64,000 nucleotides of DNA from an uncultured Acetatifactor sp. (GTDB lineage: Bacteria; Bacillota; Clostridia; Lachnospirales; Lachnospiraceae). The notes under the pieces were generated by a model. It had not been told where the DNA came from and ran no database searches. It saw only the letters and a list, made by a program, of their open reading frames with translations. Positions 1 through 9,095 of the stretch are shown piece by piece. How positions within the stretch are numbered: position 1 is the first letter of the stretch; the number at the start of each line of letters is the position of its first letter. The DNA lies in contig CANQOL010000002.1 in NCBI GenBank assembly GCA_947625475.1, positions 1-64,000 of the forward strand, given 5' to 3'. The position numbers and the translations under genes were made by a program.

Positions 1-23
1 CATAAAGAAAAACTGTGTGATTG

Positions 24-49
24 GGAAGAGGTTTCGGCCTCTTCCTTTT
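24..49 (+). terminator. Intrinsic terminator of a gene off the left edge
   Basis: GGAAGAGG (24-31) and CCTCTTCC (38-45) form an 8-bp stem with a 6-nt loop, followed by TTTT. It faces the plus strand, so it should end a transcript entering from the left edge. It lies beyond the sod stop codon and could also help end that gene from the other side. Confidence 0.7.
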
Positions 50-157
50 AGTTTGCCAACTATAATTTTACACTAACAATAGCAGGTCACAGACGTTTGA
101 ACTTCTCTTCCCCTCCCGCGTGCAGAGGGCGGCGCTTTGCTGGGCCGGGCGTTCCTC

Positions 158-787
158 TTAAGCCATCAGCTCTTCGTAGCGCCGCTGCACCCTCTTCCAG
201 TGGATCAGGTCAAACCAGCCGTCCACATAATCCCCCCTGCGGTTCTGATACTGCAGATAATAGGCGTGCTCCCAGACATCCACCGGCAGCAGAGGCGTAA
301 ACTCCTTCAGGTCCGGCACATCCTGGTTGGGGGTCTGAGTGACGGACAATCTTCCCTCCCGGCTGCTGACCAGCCAGGCCCAGCCGGACCCAAACTGCGT
401 TATCGCCGCCTGCGTGAGCCGCTCCTTAAAGCGGGCATAGGAGCCAAAATCCCGGTCTATGGCCTGGGCCAGCATCCCCTCCGGCGCCTGTCCCACAGGG
501 CATTTTATGGAGGCAAAGTACAGTTCGTGGTTGAACACACCCCCTCCGTTGTTGCGGACGGACTTTCTGGCCGCAGGGGGCAGAGCATCCAGATCCCCCA
601 GGAGCTCCTTCAGGCTCTTCTTCTGCAGCTGGGGATAGTCTGCCAGGGTGTGGTTTAAATTGTCCACATAGGTTTTATAGTGCTTGTCGTGGTGCACCGT
701 CAGAGTGGCTGCGTCCAGCACCGGCGTCAGCGCGTCATAATCGTAGGGCAGCGGCTGCACTACAAAGGGGTAGGTCTCGTCTCGCAT
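158..787 (-). CDS. sodA: Superoxide dismutase, Fe/Mn family
   Basis: This predicted cytosolic protein of 209 residues disproportionates superoxide to peroxide and oxygen. Family landmarks are visible: the N-terminal VHHDKHYKTYV helix with the first metal histidine, the FNHELY segment with the second, the GSGWAWLV core and the DVWEHAYYLQY signature with the aspartate and third histidine. The second position of the usual KHH is tyrosine here, which is not a metal ligand. The start at 787 is preferred because GGAGG ends 5 nt before it; a longer frame reaches 823. Whether it uses iron or manganese cannot be read safely. It lies 73 nt after the histidine kinase gene on the same strand and may share its transcript. 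Confidence 0.93.
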   Translation of the reverse strand: MRDETYPFVVQPLPYDYDALTPVLDAATLTVHHDKHYKTYVDNLNHTLADYPQLQKKSLKELLGDLDALPPAARKSVRNNGGGVFNHELYFASIKCPVGQAPEGMLAQAIDRDFGSYARFKERLTQAAITQFGSGWAWLVSSREGRLSVTQTPNQDVPDLKEFTPLLPVDVWEHAYYLQYQNRRGDYVDGWFDLIHWKRVQRRYEELMA

Positions 788-860
788 ATCATCCTCCATC
801 CTGTGCGCCTTAAAGCGGCGCACCTCTTACTCCCAGATAGTATATGCGATTCCAAAATTT

Positions 861-2768
861 TCATTCCGCCGAGGGCAGATACTTTTCCTCCTTCAGAAGC
901 GGGAAGGTTAAAAGCACCTTGAACAGATCCCCGTCCACCACAAGCTCCATCTTCCCCCCCTGGAGCTCGGTGAGGCTCTGGGCGATGGAAAGGCCCAGTC
1001 CGTTTCCCTCCGTGTGCCGGGAGCGGTCCCCCCGCACAAAGCGCTCCATCAGCTCCTGGGCGGAGACATCGAGAGGATACTTGGAGATGTTCCGCAGAGT
1101 GATCGCCGCGTTTCCCTCCCGGCTCTCCACCGACAGATACACCCTTGTATTGCTCTGGGCATACTTACAGATGTTGTTCATCAGATTGTCGAATACCCTC
1201 CACAGCAGTCTGCCGTCCGCCAGGATCCGGATGTCCTCCTGGCTCTGGCGGGTAATCAGGTCGATATCCATCTCCTGGAGCCGCTGCTGGTACTCCCCCG
1301 CCGCCTGGGTCAGCAGCACTCCCACCTGACAGGGCTCCAGATTCACCTCCAGGTTTCCGGTGGACGCCTTGGATGCCTCCACCAGATCCTCAATGAGCTT
1401 CTTTAACCGGGCGGACTGCCGGTACAGCACCTGGGCATACTCGGTGATCTGGGCATTCTCGGTCTTTTCCTTCTGGATTAAATCTGCGTAGTTGATGATG
1501 GAGGTCAGGGGCGTCTTGATATCGTGGGACACATTGGTGATCAGCTCTGTCTTGAGATGCTCGCTTCTCATCCTTTCCTCCACCGCCCGGGCCATGCCCC
1601 CGGCGATCCGGTTTAAGTTCTCCCCGTGTCTCCTATAGCCTCCCCTCAGGCGGCCCGTATCCAGCTGGAAGGAAAGATTCCCCTGGGCCAGCTGGCGGCT
1701 GCCTTCCTCCAGGATCCTCATCATATGGGCCCGGTACAGCATCAGCGGGATCAGTATCAGCTTCTCACCCAGCCACAAAAATAGGACCAGTCCGTACCGA
1801 TCGGCTCTGGGCATCCCGGCCACAAACCACAGGGCGCACAGCTCCAGCACCTGCAGGGCGGCCAGGAACACCACGGTCCCCCGCAGCAGCGGCAGGGCCA
1901 TCACCGCCCGTCCCAGCCACCGGAAGATTTTTGCGGCGCCCCGGAAAATCCGGTAAAGGAGCGTGTTGCGCCACCAGCCGCCCGCCTTCAGCCGGGCAGC
2001 CAGGTCCACGCAGCAGCCTGTGAGCCAGAGGACCAGCACCGTGGCCTCTCCCAGCCAGGCGGCCAGCTCCCAGAGGCTGTCATCTCCTCTGTGATAAAGA
2101 TGGTTGGCCAGGATCAGCCAGGGGATCCCCAAAATCACGGCCAGCAGATCCAAAGGCACCGCTCCCAGGCCCCGCAGACAAATCTGGTCCGTGCCGGGGC
2201 GGTGTCCCGCCGCGCACATCAGATATATAAAGCACAGCACCGCCGCCAGGGCGCAGGCCCCAGTGACCGCCAGCACCTCGTAGCGGTAGGTGTACAGCAG
2301 CCCGGACTGGTCTCCCAGAAGCTCATCCCCGGGGATCTCCTGAGCGCCGGGCAGGCCAAGGAACACCCGGTAGGTCTCTTCCCCCTCCTGAAGGCTCCTG
2401 ACATAGCCAAACCCTTCCAGGTCCCCGCCCCCATGGGAGGCAGCCAGGAGGCTGCTCTCTCCCTGAGCGTCGTCCTGCTGCACCCGGTAGATGGCGTACT
2501 CCAGTCTTCGGTCCGCGCAGTAGCTGTCCGCCCCTGCCTCCCCCTTCTCCAGAAACCGCCCCAGCACCTCCTGGGAGAAGATATCGGCCATCTCCCTCTC
2601 CCGGAGAAGGGAAGAGGTGTCCACCAGGGTAAGGCCGTACCCTCCCTGAGCCGTCAGGTAAACGGCCATCCCGCCCAAAAGCCCCAGGGCAACTGCTGCC
2701 GCCAGGATCAGAAAGGCCAATGTCTTGGCGAATGTACTGTATAAAAAACGTCCTTTTCCTTTTTTCAT
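861..2768 (-). CDS. Membrane sensor histidine kinase
   Basis: The 635-residue kinase has one N-terminal transmembrane helix, an extracytoplasmic segment of about 130 residues, then about five more helices before a HAMP-like linker. The dimerisation and phosphoacceptor box NVSHDIKTPLTS and the ATPase N-box DNLMNNICKYA and G-box GNGLGLSIAQSL are intact, so it should autophosphorylate and pass phosphate to the regulator encoded 35 nt upstream. The start at 2768 follows GGAG at 6 nt; an ATG at 2780 lacks a good site. The input signal is unknown. The six-helix layout resembles kinases that sense envelope stress, but that is only an analogy. Confidence 0.92.
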   Translation of the reverse strand: MKKGKGRFLYSTFAKTLAFLILAAAVALGLLGGMAVYLTAQGGYGLTLVDTSSLLREREMADIFSQEVLGRFLEKGEAGADSYCADRRLEYAIYRVQQDDAQGESSLLAASHGGGDLEGFGYVRSLQEGEETYRVFLGLPGAQEIPGDELLGDQSGLLYTYRYEVLAVTGACALAAVLCFIYLMCAAGHRPGTDQICLRGLGAVPLDLLAVILGIPWLILANHLYHRGDDSLWELAAWLGEATVLVLWLTGCCVDLAARLKAGGWWRNTLLYRIFRGAAKIFRWLGRAVMALPLLRGTVVFLAALQVLELCALWFVAGMPRADRYGLVLFLWLGEKLILIPLMLYRAHMMRILEEGSRQLAQGNLSFQLDTGRLRGGYRRHGENLNRIAGGMARAVEERMRSEHLKTELITNVSHDIKTPLTSIINYADLIQKEKTENAQITEYAQVLYRQSARLKKLIEDLVEASKASTGNLEVNLEPCQVGVLLTQAAGEYQQRLQEMDIDLITRQSQEDIRILADGRLLWRVFDNLMNNICKYAQSNTRVYLSVESREGNAAITLRNISKYPLDVSAQELMERFVRGDRSRHTEGNGLGLSIAQSLTELQGGKMELVVDGDLFKVLLTFPLLKEEKYLPSAE

Positions 2769-2803
2769 CTTAATCTCCATTCCGGAACGCTCTGCCCGAC
2801 GGG

Positions 2804-3496
2804 CTAAGCTCCCTTCTCCATCTTATAGCCCTGTCCCCAGACCACCTTCAGGTATCTGGGCTCCGCAGGGTCGATCTCCAGTTTTTCCCGCAGGTGCCGG
2901 ATATGTACCGCCACGGTCCCCTCGCTGCCGTAGGGCAGGTCGTTCCAGACCTTCTGGTAAATCTCCTTTGGGGAGAACACCTTCCCGGGCTGCTCCATCA
3001 ACAGCTTCAGGATTTCATACTCCGTGGGGGTCAGGCTCACCGGCTCCCCGTCCAGGGTCACCGTCTTGTCCTCATCGCACAGCTCGATCCCGCCGATGCG
3101 GATCACCTTTTCCAGGCGGTTTCCTCCGCCCAGCTGCATGTAGCGTCTCAGCTGGGATTTCACTCTGGCGCAGACCTCCATGGGGTTGAAGGGCTTGGTA
3201 ATGTAATCGTCGGCCCCCACGTTCAGGCCCAGGATCTTGTCCGTGTCCTCGCTCTTGGCAGTCAGAAGGATCACCGGCACATTCCATTTCTCCCGGATCT
3301 TGACCATGGCCTCGATCCCGTCCATCTGGGGCATCATAATGTCCATCAGGATCAGGTGGACGGTGTGCTTTTCCATGATCTCCAGGGCCTGGGCGCCGGT
3401 GTATGCCTCCAGAAAGGTGTAGTCCGGGTTGGACAGGTAGATTTTCAGGGCGTTTACAATGTCCCGTTCGTCGTCGCAGATCAAAATTTGGTACAT
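2804..3496 (-). CDS. OmpR/PhoB-family response regulator
   Basis: The 230-residue regulator has an N-terminal receiver domain (residues 1-120) with the acidic pair CDDERD, the phospho-aspartate in LILMDIMMPQMDG and the lysine in YITKPFNP. A C-terminal winged helix follows, with the usual SLTPTEYEILKLL and VWGQGYK segments. It is the first gene of a two-gene operon with the kinase at 861-2768. The start at 3496 is 10 nt after AGGAGG; the frame remains open to 3532 without a better site. Its DNA targets are not evident, but self-regulation through the promoter at 3531-3559 would be typical. Confidence 0.95.
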   Translation of the reverse strand: MYQILICDDERDIVNALKIYLSNPDYTFLEAYTGAQALEIMEKHTVHLILMDIMMPQMDGIEAMVKIREKWNVPVILLTAKSEDTDKILGLNVGADDYITKPFNPMEVCARVKSQLRRYMQLGGGNRLEKVIRIGGIELCDEDKTVTLDGEPVSLTPTEYEILKLLMEQPGKVFSPKEIYQKVWNDLPYGSEGTVAVHIRHLREKLEIDPAEPRYLKVVWGQGYKMEKGA

Positions 3497-3530
3497 ATCA
3501 GAGGATCCTCCTGCGTCATGTGATAGAATC

Positions 3531-3559
3531 ATTATATCGGAAAGATTCTTAAGTTTAAA
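3531..3559 (-). promoter_or_regulatory. Promoter of the response regulator-kinase operon
   Basis: On the minus strand, TTTAAA (3554-3559), a 17-nt spacer and a perfect TATAAT (3531-3536) precede the regulator by about 35 nt. AT-rich CTTAAA/TTTAAA-type words continue upstream to about 3575 and could be direct-repeat boxes for an OmpR-type protein. Confidence 0.6.
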
Positions 3560-3694
3560 TAGGGGAAATGTTTAAGAAGTGATTAAGATATCAAGTTCCA
3601 CCTCTGCGGCCTTTGATTTTCCCTGGGAGGTGCAAGAAAAACTTGCATTACACAAAACTGCAATGTATAATGCGATGAGCTGCTTTTGTCAAGA

Positions 3695-3749
3695 TAGAAT
3701 TTTGGTTCCTCCAGTAGAATTTTGATTCCTCCAGTAAAACCTCCTCCAG
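3695..3749. repeat. Tandem 20-bp repeat in a 339-nt gene-free gap
   Basis: Two 20-mers, 3695-3714 and 3715-3734, differ by one base (TAGAATTTTGGTTCCTCCAG type), and a shortened third copy runs to 3749. The surrounding gap 3533-3871 has no credible gene; the 62-codon minus-strand frame across it has no family features. Stacked repeats like this are seen at ends of some insertion sequences, but no transposase is nearby. Confidence 0.7.
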
Positions 3750-3778
3750 TAAAATATCCGTAAAATAACAAAATATAC

Positions 3779-3807
3779 TTGAATTCGTTTCAGTAACAGG
3801 GTATGCT
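3779..3807 (+). promoter_or_regulatory. Candidate promoter of the DUF4160 pair
   Basis: TTGAAT (3779-3784), a 17-nt spacer and TATGCT (3802-3807) lie about 65 nt before the start at 3872. Each hexamer matches the consensus at four of six positions, so support is moderate. Confidence 0.4.
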
Positions 3808-3871
3808 TTTTATGGAGATGCCGATTCGTTTTTGCAGCGTTTCAGAATGAATCAAAATTAGGAGAAAAAAT

Positions 3872-4144
3872 ATGATGTATCCGTATATGACATTAAATGA
3901 TAATACTGAAATTGTACATTCGGAAATGCAGCCGGATGGGCGGGTGAAGGTCTATATTGAGACACCGGATGAGAAGGTTTGTTTCCGGCATGCCACCTGT
4001 TGGCTTCCCGAATATAAATGGGAAGACATTTATGAGTATTCGGCAGAAGATATTGAAAGGTTTCAGGATATTATTGAATCGTCTGCACATTTGATTATGG
4101 AATTTTCACAGGAGGGAGGATTTGATAATGCCTCAAATCTTTAG
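3872..4144 (+). CDS. Small acidic partner of a DUF4160 protein
   Basis: This 90-residue acidic protein has no motif that I can name with confidence. It starts at the first of two adjacent ATG codons, 7 nt after AGGAG. Its last 17 nt overlap the start of the next gene (4128), so the two are translationally coupled. DUF4160 proteins are often encoded beside a small DUF2442-like partner; the size and position here fit that arrangement, but similarity to DUF2442 is not clear by eye. The pair has the layout of a toxin-antitoxin or similar two-protein module. Which member would be the toxin cannot be told from the sequence. Confidence 0.7.
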   Translation: MMYPYMTLNDNTEIVHSEMQPDGRVKVYIETPDEKVCFRHATCWLPEYKWEDIYEYSAEDIERFQDIIESSAHLIMEFSQEGGFDNASNL

Positions 4145-4406
4145 GCTTGGCTCTTATTGGGTATATTTTTGGACAAACGAAAATAAACCGCTGGAGCCTG
4201 TGCATGTTCATGTATCACAGGGCAATCCCACAGCAAATGCTACTAAAATCTGGATCACAAGAAGTGGGAAGTGTTACTTGTGCCATAACAAATCAAAAAT
4301 ACCGGAGAAGACGCTCATCAATATCATGCGAATGATAGAGGCAAGGAGTTCGGAAATCATTCAAAAATGGTATGAGTATTTTGGAGATGCTCAGTACTTC
4401 TGCTAA
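4128..4406 (+). CDS. DUF4160 domain protein
   Basis: The 92-residue protein carries the DUF4160 signature: MPQIFRLG at the start, YWVYFWTNE, and PVHVHVSQGN with its conserved histidines. The family is small, basic and found beside another small protein in many genomes; its biochemical role is not established. The ATG at 4128 is 8 nt after GGAGG, so it is preferred over a TTG at 4122. It overlaps the preceding gene and continues to the start of the hairpin region before carB. Confidence 0.85.
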   Translation: MPQIFRLGSYWVYFWTNENKPLEPVHVHVSQGNPTANATKIWITRSGKCYLCHNKSKIPEKTLINIMRMIEARSSEIIQKWYEYFGDAQYFC

Positions 4407-4413
4407 GAAAGCG

Positions 4414-4440
4414 CTGTCAACTATTCGGAGTAGTTGACGG
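4414..4440. terminator. Hairpin between convergent DUF4160 and carB genes
   Basis: GTCAACTA (4416-4423) and TAGTTGAC (4431-4438) form an 8-bp stem with a 7-nt loop, extendable by two pairs. It sits 10 nt after the DUF4160 stop. There is no clear T-run on either side, so it may be a weak terminator or merely a palindrome. Confidence 0.4.
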
Positions 4441-4564
4441 CTCGCTGCGATGTTAGTTTCTTTTACTCTTCTTCTCTTCCAATTGTAATGAATTTGGCGA
4501 AGGGACGCCCGGGTCCGGGCTGTTATTCGGCCAATGAGACTCAGGCCCTGGTTCAAGCCTTGGT

Positions 4565-7500
4565 TCAGGCCCGGGCCAGGGAAGCCACGTCCACCAAAGT
4601 GAGCTTGTCCTCAGCGTTCTCCAGGCTGGTGACAAGGGCACGGGCCGTGTCCAGGGAGGTGAGGCAGTTGACGCCTGTCTCGATGGCGGTGCGGCGGATG
4701 AGGAAGCCGTCCCGGGATTTATCGCGCCCCTGGGTGGGGGTGTCGATCACCAGGTCGATTTTGTGGCCCAGGATCAGGTCCATGACGGTGGGCGATTCCT
4801 GGGAAATTTTGTTGACCTTGCGGGCCTTGACGCCTGCCTCGTTCAAGGCGGCGGCGGTGCTGCGGGTGGCGTAGATGGTGTATCCCAGCTTTTCAAAGCG
4901 GCGGCCGATCTCGATGGCCTCCCCCTTGTCCGCGTCCTTCACGGTGATAATCATGTTCTTGTATTTGGGCAGGTTTACGCCGGCCCCAAGGAATGCCTTG
5001 TAGAGGGCTTCGTGGAAGGTCTTTGCGATGCCCAGGCACTCGCCGGTGGATTTCATCTCGGGGCCCAGGCTGATCTCCGCCCCCCGGATCTTCTCAAAGG
5101 AGAAGACAGGCATTTTGATAGCGTAGTATTCGGCCTCAGGCTGGAGCCCGGGCTTATAGCCCAGCTCCCGGATGGTCTTGCCCAGGATCACCTCGGTGGC
5201 CAGGTCCACAATGGGAATGCCTGTCACCTTGCTGATATAGGGCACCGTGCGGGAGGAACGGGGATTCACCTCGATCACATACACGTCCTCTCCGATGGCG
5301 ATAAACTGGATGTTGATCAGGCCCTTTACATGGAGGGCCGTGGCCAGGCGGGCGGTGTAGTCCGCGATCTTGTCCTTCACCAGCTTGCCGATGGTGGGGG
5401 CCGGGTACACGGAGATGCTGTCCCCGGAATGGACGCCGGTGCGCTCAATATGTTCCATAATGCCGGGAATCAGGATGTTCTCCCCGTCACAGACCGCATC
5501 CACCTCAATCTCCTTGCCCTGGAGGTATTTGTCCACCAGAATGGGGTGGTCCTGGGCGATGCGGTTGATGATGGCCATGAATTCCTCGATCTCCCGGTCG
5601 GAGATGGCGATCTGCATCCCCTGGCCTCCCAGCACATAGGAGGGTCTCACCAGAACGGGATAGCCCAGGCGGTTGGCCACCTCCTTGGCCTCCTCGGCTG
5701 TGTAGACGGTCCCGCCGGCGGCCCGGGGGATCCGTGTCTTTTCCAGGATCCGGTCAAAGAGCTCTCTGTCCTCGGCGGCGTCCACGTCCTCAGCCTTGGT
5801 GCCCAGGATGGGGACTCCCATCTTCATCAGGCTCTCGGTGAGCTTGATGGCGGTCTGCCCGCCGAACTGGACCACAGCCCCGTCCGGCTTCTCCAGGCGG
5901 ACCACGGCCTCCACGTCCTCGGGGGTCAGAGGCTCAAAATAGAGCTTGTCGGCAATATCGAAGTCCGTACTGACGGTCTCCGGGTTGTTGTTGATAATAA
6001 TGGTCTCATAGCCCGCCTTGGCAAAGGCCCAGGTGGCATGGACGGAGCAGTAATCGAATTCAATGCCCTGGCCGATGCGGATGGGGCCGGAGCCCAGCAC
6101 CAGCACCTTTTTGCGGTCCCCTGTCTCCCTGGCCTCGTTCTCTCCCCCGAATACGGAGTAGTAGTAAGGGGTGGTGGCGGCGAATTCCGCGGCGCAGGTG
6201 TCCACCATCTTGTACACGGCACAGATGCCGTTCTCATAGCGCAGAGCCTTGATCTCCTCCTCCCTGCGGCCGGTGAGTCTGGCAATAACCGCATCGGGGA
6301 ATTCCATCCTCTTTGCCTCCCGCAGAAGCTCCAGGGTCAGCTCCCGGCTCTCCAGGGCGGCCTCCATCTCGGTCAGCAGAGCGATCTTGTCGATAAACCA
6401 GGTATCGATCATGGTCAGGCTGTGGATTTCCTCATAGGAAATGCCCTTGCGCAGGGCCTCGGCTATGACAAAAATCCTCTGATCGTCCACCACCTTCAGT
6501 CTCTCCCGCAGCTCCTGGGCCGTCAGGGCGCTGAAATCGTAGCTGCGCAGGCAGTCCACATGCTGTTCCAGGGAGCGGATGGCCTTCATCAGGGCTCCCT
6601 CAAAATTGTTGCAGATACTCATCACCTCGCCGGTGGCCTTCATCTGAGTGGTCAGGGTGCGCTTGGCGGTGATAAATTTGTCAAAGGGCAGCCGGGGGAT
6701 CTTCACCACGCAGTAGTCCAGGGCGGGTTCAAAGCTGGCGTAGGTCTTGCCGGTAATGGCGTTTTTAATCTCGTCCAGGGTATAGCCCAGGGCAATCTTG
6801 GCGGCCACCTTGGCGATGGGATAGCCGGTGGCCTTGGAGGCCAGGGCCGAGGAACGGCTCACTCTGGGGTTTACCTCGATGACGCAGTATTCAAAGCTGG
6901 TGGGGTGCAGAGCAAACTGCACGTTGCAGCCTCCGGTGATCTGCAGCTCGTCGATGATCTTTAAGGCGGAGGTGCGCAGCATCTGGTATTCCTTGTCGCT
7001 TAAGGTCTGAGAGGGCGCCACCACAATGCTGTCCCCGGTGTGGACTCCCACCGGGTCGATGTTCTCCATGTTACAGACGGTAATGCAGTTGCCCGCACTG
7101 TCCCGCATCACCTCATACTCGATCTCCTTCCAGCCGGCAATGCAGCGCTCCACCAGCACCTGTCCCACCCGGGAAAGGCGCAGGCCGTTCTCCAAAATTT
7201 CCTCCAGCTGGGCCTGGTTGTGGGCGATGCCGCCGCCGGAGCCTCCCAGGGTGTAGGCGGGCCGCAGCACCACCGGGTAGCCGATGGTGTTGGTAAAGGC
7301 CACTCCGTCCTCCACGTTCTCCACCACCCTGGAGGCGGCGCAGGGCTCTCCGATGCGCTCCATCAGATCCTTGAACTCCTGGCGTCCCTCGGCGTTGCGG
7401 ATGGTTGCCGCAGTGGTCCCCAGAAGCTTTACCCCGTGGGAGGCCAGAAAGCCGGACTCCTCCAGCTCCATGCCCAGGTTCAGTCCCGCCTGTCCCCCCA

Positions 7501-7768
7501 GGGTGGGCAGGATGGAATCGGGCTTCTCCGTCTCTATGATCTGCTCCAGCACCCTGGCAGTGAGGGGCTCTATGTACACCTTGTCCGCAATATCCTTGTC
7601 CGTCATAATGGTGGCCGGGTTGGAGTTGACCAAAATCACCTCCACGCCCTCCTCCTTCAGAGAGCGGCAGGCCTGGGTGCCCGCATAGTCAAACTCCGCC
7701 GCCTGGCCGATGACAATGGGGCCCGAGCCGATGACCATCACTCGCTTTACGTTGGGATTCTTAGGCAT
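4565..7768 (-). CDS. carB: Carbamoyl-phosphate synthase large subunit
   Basis: CarB (1067 residues, the normal length) makes carbamoyl phosphate from bicarbonate, ammonia from CarA and two ATP, feeding arginine and pyrimidine synthesis. Both homologous ATP-grasp halves are present, beginning with VMVIGSGPIVIGQAAEFDYAG and, near residue 555, VLVLGSGPIRIGQGIEFDY. Each half has the GGQxxxxL and EVNPR motifs. A C-terminal methylglyoxal-synthase-like allosteric domain starts near residue 940. The start overlaps the end of carA by 8 nt, which points to coupled translation. Nothing essential appears to be missing. Confidence 0.98.
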   Translation of the reverse strand: MPKNPNVKRVMVIGSGPIVIGQAAEFDYAGTQACRSLKEEGVEVILVNSNPATIMTDKDIADKVYIEPLTARVLEQIIETEKPDSILPTLGGQAGLNLGMELEESGFLASHGVKLLGTTAATIRNAEGRQEFKDLMERIGEPCAASRVVENVEDGVAFTNTIGYPVVLRPAYTLGGSGGGIAHNQAQLEEILENGLRLSRVGQVLVERCIAGWKEIEYEVMRDSAGNCITVCNMENIDPVGVHTGDSIVVAPSQTLSDKEYQMLRTSALKIIDELQITGGCNVQFALHPTSFEYCVIEVNPRVSRSSALASKATGYPIAKVAAKIALGYTLDEIKNAITGKTYASFEPALDYCVVKIPRLPFDKFITAKRTLTTQMKATGEVMSICNNFEGALMKAIRSLEQHVDCLRSYDFSALTAQELRERLKVVDDQRIFVIAEALRKGISYEEIHSLTMIDTWFIDKIALLTEMEAALESRELTLELLREAKRMEFPDAVIARLTGRREEEIKALRYENGICAVYKMVDTCAAEFAATTPYYYSVFGGENEARETGDRKKVLVLGSGPIRIGQGIEFDYCSVHATWAFAKAGYETIIINNNPETVSTDFDIADKLYFEPLTPEDVEAVVRLEKPDGAVVQFGGQTAIKLTESLMKMGVPILGTKAEDVDAAEDRELFDRILEKTRIPRAAGGTVYTAEEAKEVANRLGYPVLVRPSYVLGGQGMQIAISDREIEEFMAIINRIAQDHPILVDKYLQGKEIEVDAVCDGENILIPGIMEHIERTGVHSGDSISVYPAPTIGKLVKDKIADYTARLATALHVKGLINIQFIAIGEDVYVIEVNPRSSRTVPYISKVTGIPIVDLATEVILGKTIRELGYKPGLQPEAEYYAIKMPVFSFEKIRGAEISLGPEMKSTGECLGIAKTFHEALYKAFLGAGVNLPKYKNMIITVKDADKGEAIEIGRRFEKLGYTIYATRSTAAALNEAGVKARKVNKISQESPTVMDLILGHKIDLVIDTPTQGRDKSRDGFLIRRTAIETGVNCLTSLDTARALVTSLENAEDKLTLVDVASLARA

Positions 7769-8957
7769 GTTCTCTCTCCCCTTTCATCATGCGGATAAAC
7801 CGGTCGAACAGGTATCCGGAATCCTGGGGGCCGCAGCAGGCCTCCGGGTGAAACTGGACGGTAAAGATGTTCTTTCCGGTGTAGGAAAGGCCCTCGTTGG
7901 TGCCGTCGTTCACGTTCACAAAGGCCGGGACCGCCACGGAGGGATCCAGCTTTCCTGTATCCACCACATAGCCGTGGTTCTGGGAGGAAATATAAACCCG
8001 GCCGGTTTCCAGATCCTTCACCGGGTGGTTGCCCCCTCTGTGGCCGTATTTCATCTTGTAGGTATCCGCCCCTGTGGCCAGGGCCATCAGCTGGTGTCCC
8101 AGGCAGATGGCAAAAATGGGGATGTCCGTCTCGTAGAGCATGCGGATCTGGCGGATGATCTCCGGGCAGTCCTTCGGATCTCCCGGGCCGTTGCTGAGCA
8201 TAATGCCGTCGGGGGCGGCCTCTATGATTTCCCGGGCCGCTGTGCGGGCCGGGTATACGGTTACCTCACAGCCTCTGGCGGCCAGGGAGGCGGCTATATT
8301 TCTCTTGGCCCCCAGGTCCAGCAGGGCCACTTTCAGACCCGTTCCGTTCAGCTCCTTTACCAGGGAGGGTCGCTTTTCTCTCCTTCCTGCCAGGTAAGCC
8401 TCCCGGTCAAAGCGGGCGCTTCCGGAGAGGTCTCCGTTGTCCGATAGGGTCCTGCTGGGCTCCACCCGGTAAGGGGCGGCGCAGGTGACCTTCTCCACCA
8501 CTCTTCCGGTGGTGTACGCCTTGAGCCGGGGAAGGATTTCCTTTCGGTCAAAGGCGGCGTCAGTGGTGATCATGCCGTTCATGGTGCCTTTTTCCCGCAG
8601 GATTCTGGTGAGGGCCCTAGTGTCGATGCCGGCGATGCCGGGAACGTTATTTTGTTCCAGAAACTGTTGGATGGTCATATCGCAGCGGAAGTTGCTGGGT
8701 ATGCGGGAGAGTTCTCTGACGATCAGGGCGTCGGGCCAGGGTCTGGCGGATTCCATGTCGTCCCGGCAGATGCCGTAGTTGCCGATGAGGGGGTAGGTCA
8801 TGCAGACGGCCTGTCCGGCGTAGGAGGGGTCGGTGAGCACCTCCAGGTAGCCTGCCATGGATGTGTTGAAAACGATCTCGCTGATGACTTCCCGCTGGGC
8901 GCCGATGTGGGTGCCCTCAAAGAGGGTGCCGTCTTCCAGGATTAAATATGCTTTCAT
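7761..8957 (-). CDS. carA: Carbamoyl-phosphate synthase small subunit
   Basis: CarA (398 residues) is the glutaminase that supplies ammonia to CarB. The N-terminal CPSase domain begins MKAYLILEDGTLFEG. The C-terminal class I amidotransferase has the nucleophile elbow FAICLGHQLMALA and the catalytic FHPEA. A continuous frame extends upstream to 9293, but that part is repeat DNA and lies ahead of the promoter at 9019-9047, so 8957 is the start despite a modest ribosome binding site (GTGAG). carA and carB form an operon. Confidence 0.97.
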   Translation of the reverse strand: MKAYLILEDGTLFEGTHIGAQREVISEIVFNTSMAGYLEVLTDPSYAGQAVCMTYPLIGNYGICRDDMESARPWPDALIVRELSRIPSNFRCDMTIQQFLEQNNVPGIAGIDTRALTRILREKGTMNGMITTDAAFDRKEILPRLKAYTTGRVVEKVTCAAPYRVEPSRTLSDNGDLSGSARFDREAYLAGRREKRPSLVKELNGTGLKVALLDLGAKRNIAASLAARGCEVTVYPARTAAREIIEAAPDGIMLSNGPGDPKDCPEIIRQIRMLYETDIPIFAICLGHQLMALATGADTYKMKYGHRGGNHPVKDLETGRVYISSQNHGYVVDTGKLDPSVAVPAFVNVNDGTNEGLSYTGKNIFTVQFHPEACCGPQDSGYLFDRFIRMMKGEREHA

Positions 8958-9018
8958 GGTTGTCTCACATTCTTTCGTGGGTGTGATATGGGGGTGCGGG
9001 TGTTTCCGCAATCGGCTT

Positions 9019-9047
9019 ATTATAGCATATTCTTGGGGGGACAGCAA
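9019..9047 (-). promoter_or_regulatory. Promoter of carAB
   Basis: On the minus strand, TTGCTG (9042-9047), a 17-nt spacer and TATAAT (9019-9024) with an upstream TG form an extended -10 promoter. Transcription should start near 9012, giving a leader of about 55 nt. No PyrR-type attenuator is visible in that leader. Confidence 0.8.
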
Positions 9048-9095
9048 GGGGGATTTTTGGGGCGATGGGGGAGTGCGTTTTTTGGCGAAGGGGAC

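Noticed and set aside
3583..3771. A 62-codon minus-strand gene in the gap before the DUF4160 pair
   Set aside because: It has no good start, no family features, and is built partly from the 20-mer repeats.
4763..6964. A 733-codon plus-strand frame across carB
   Set aside because: It is antisense to a complete carB with all motifs. Codon bias of GC-rich genes leaves stop-free antisense frames, and this one has no family motif.
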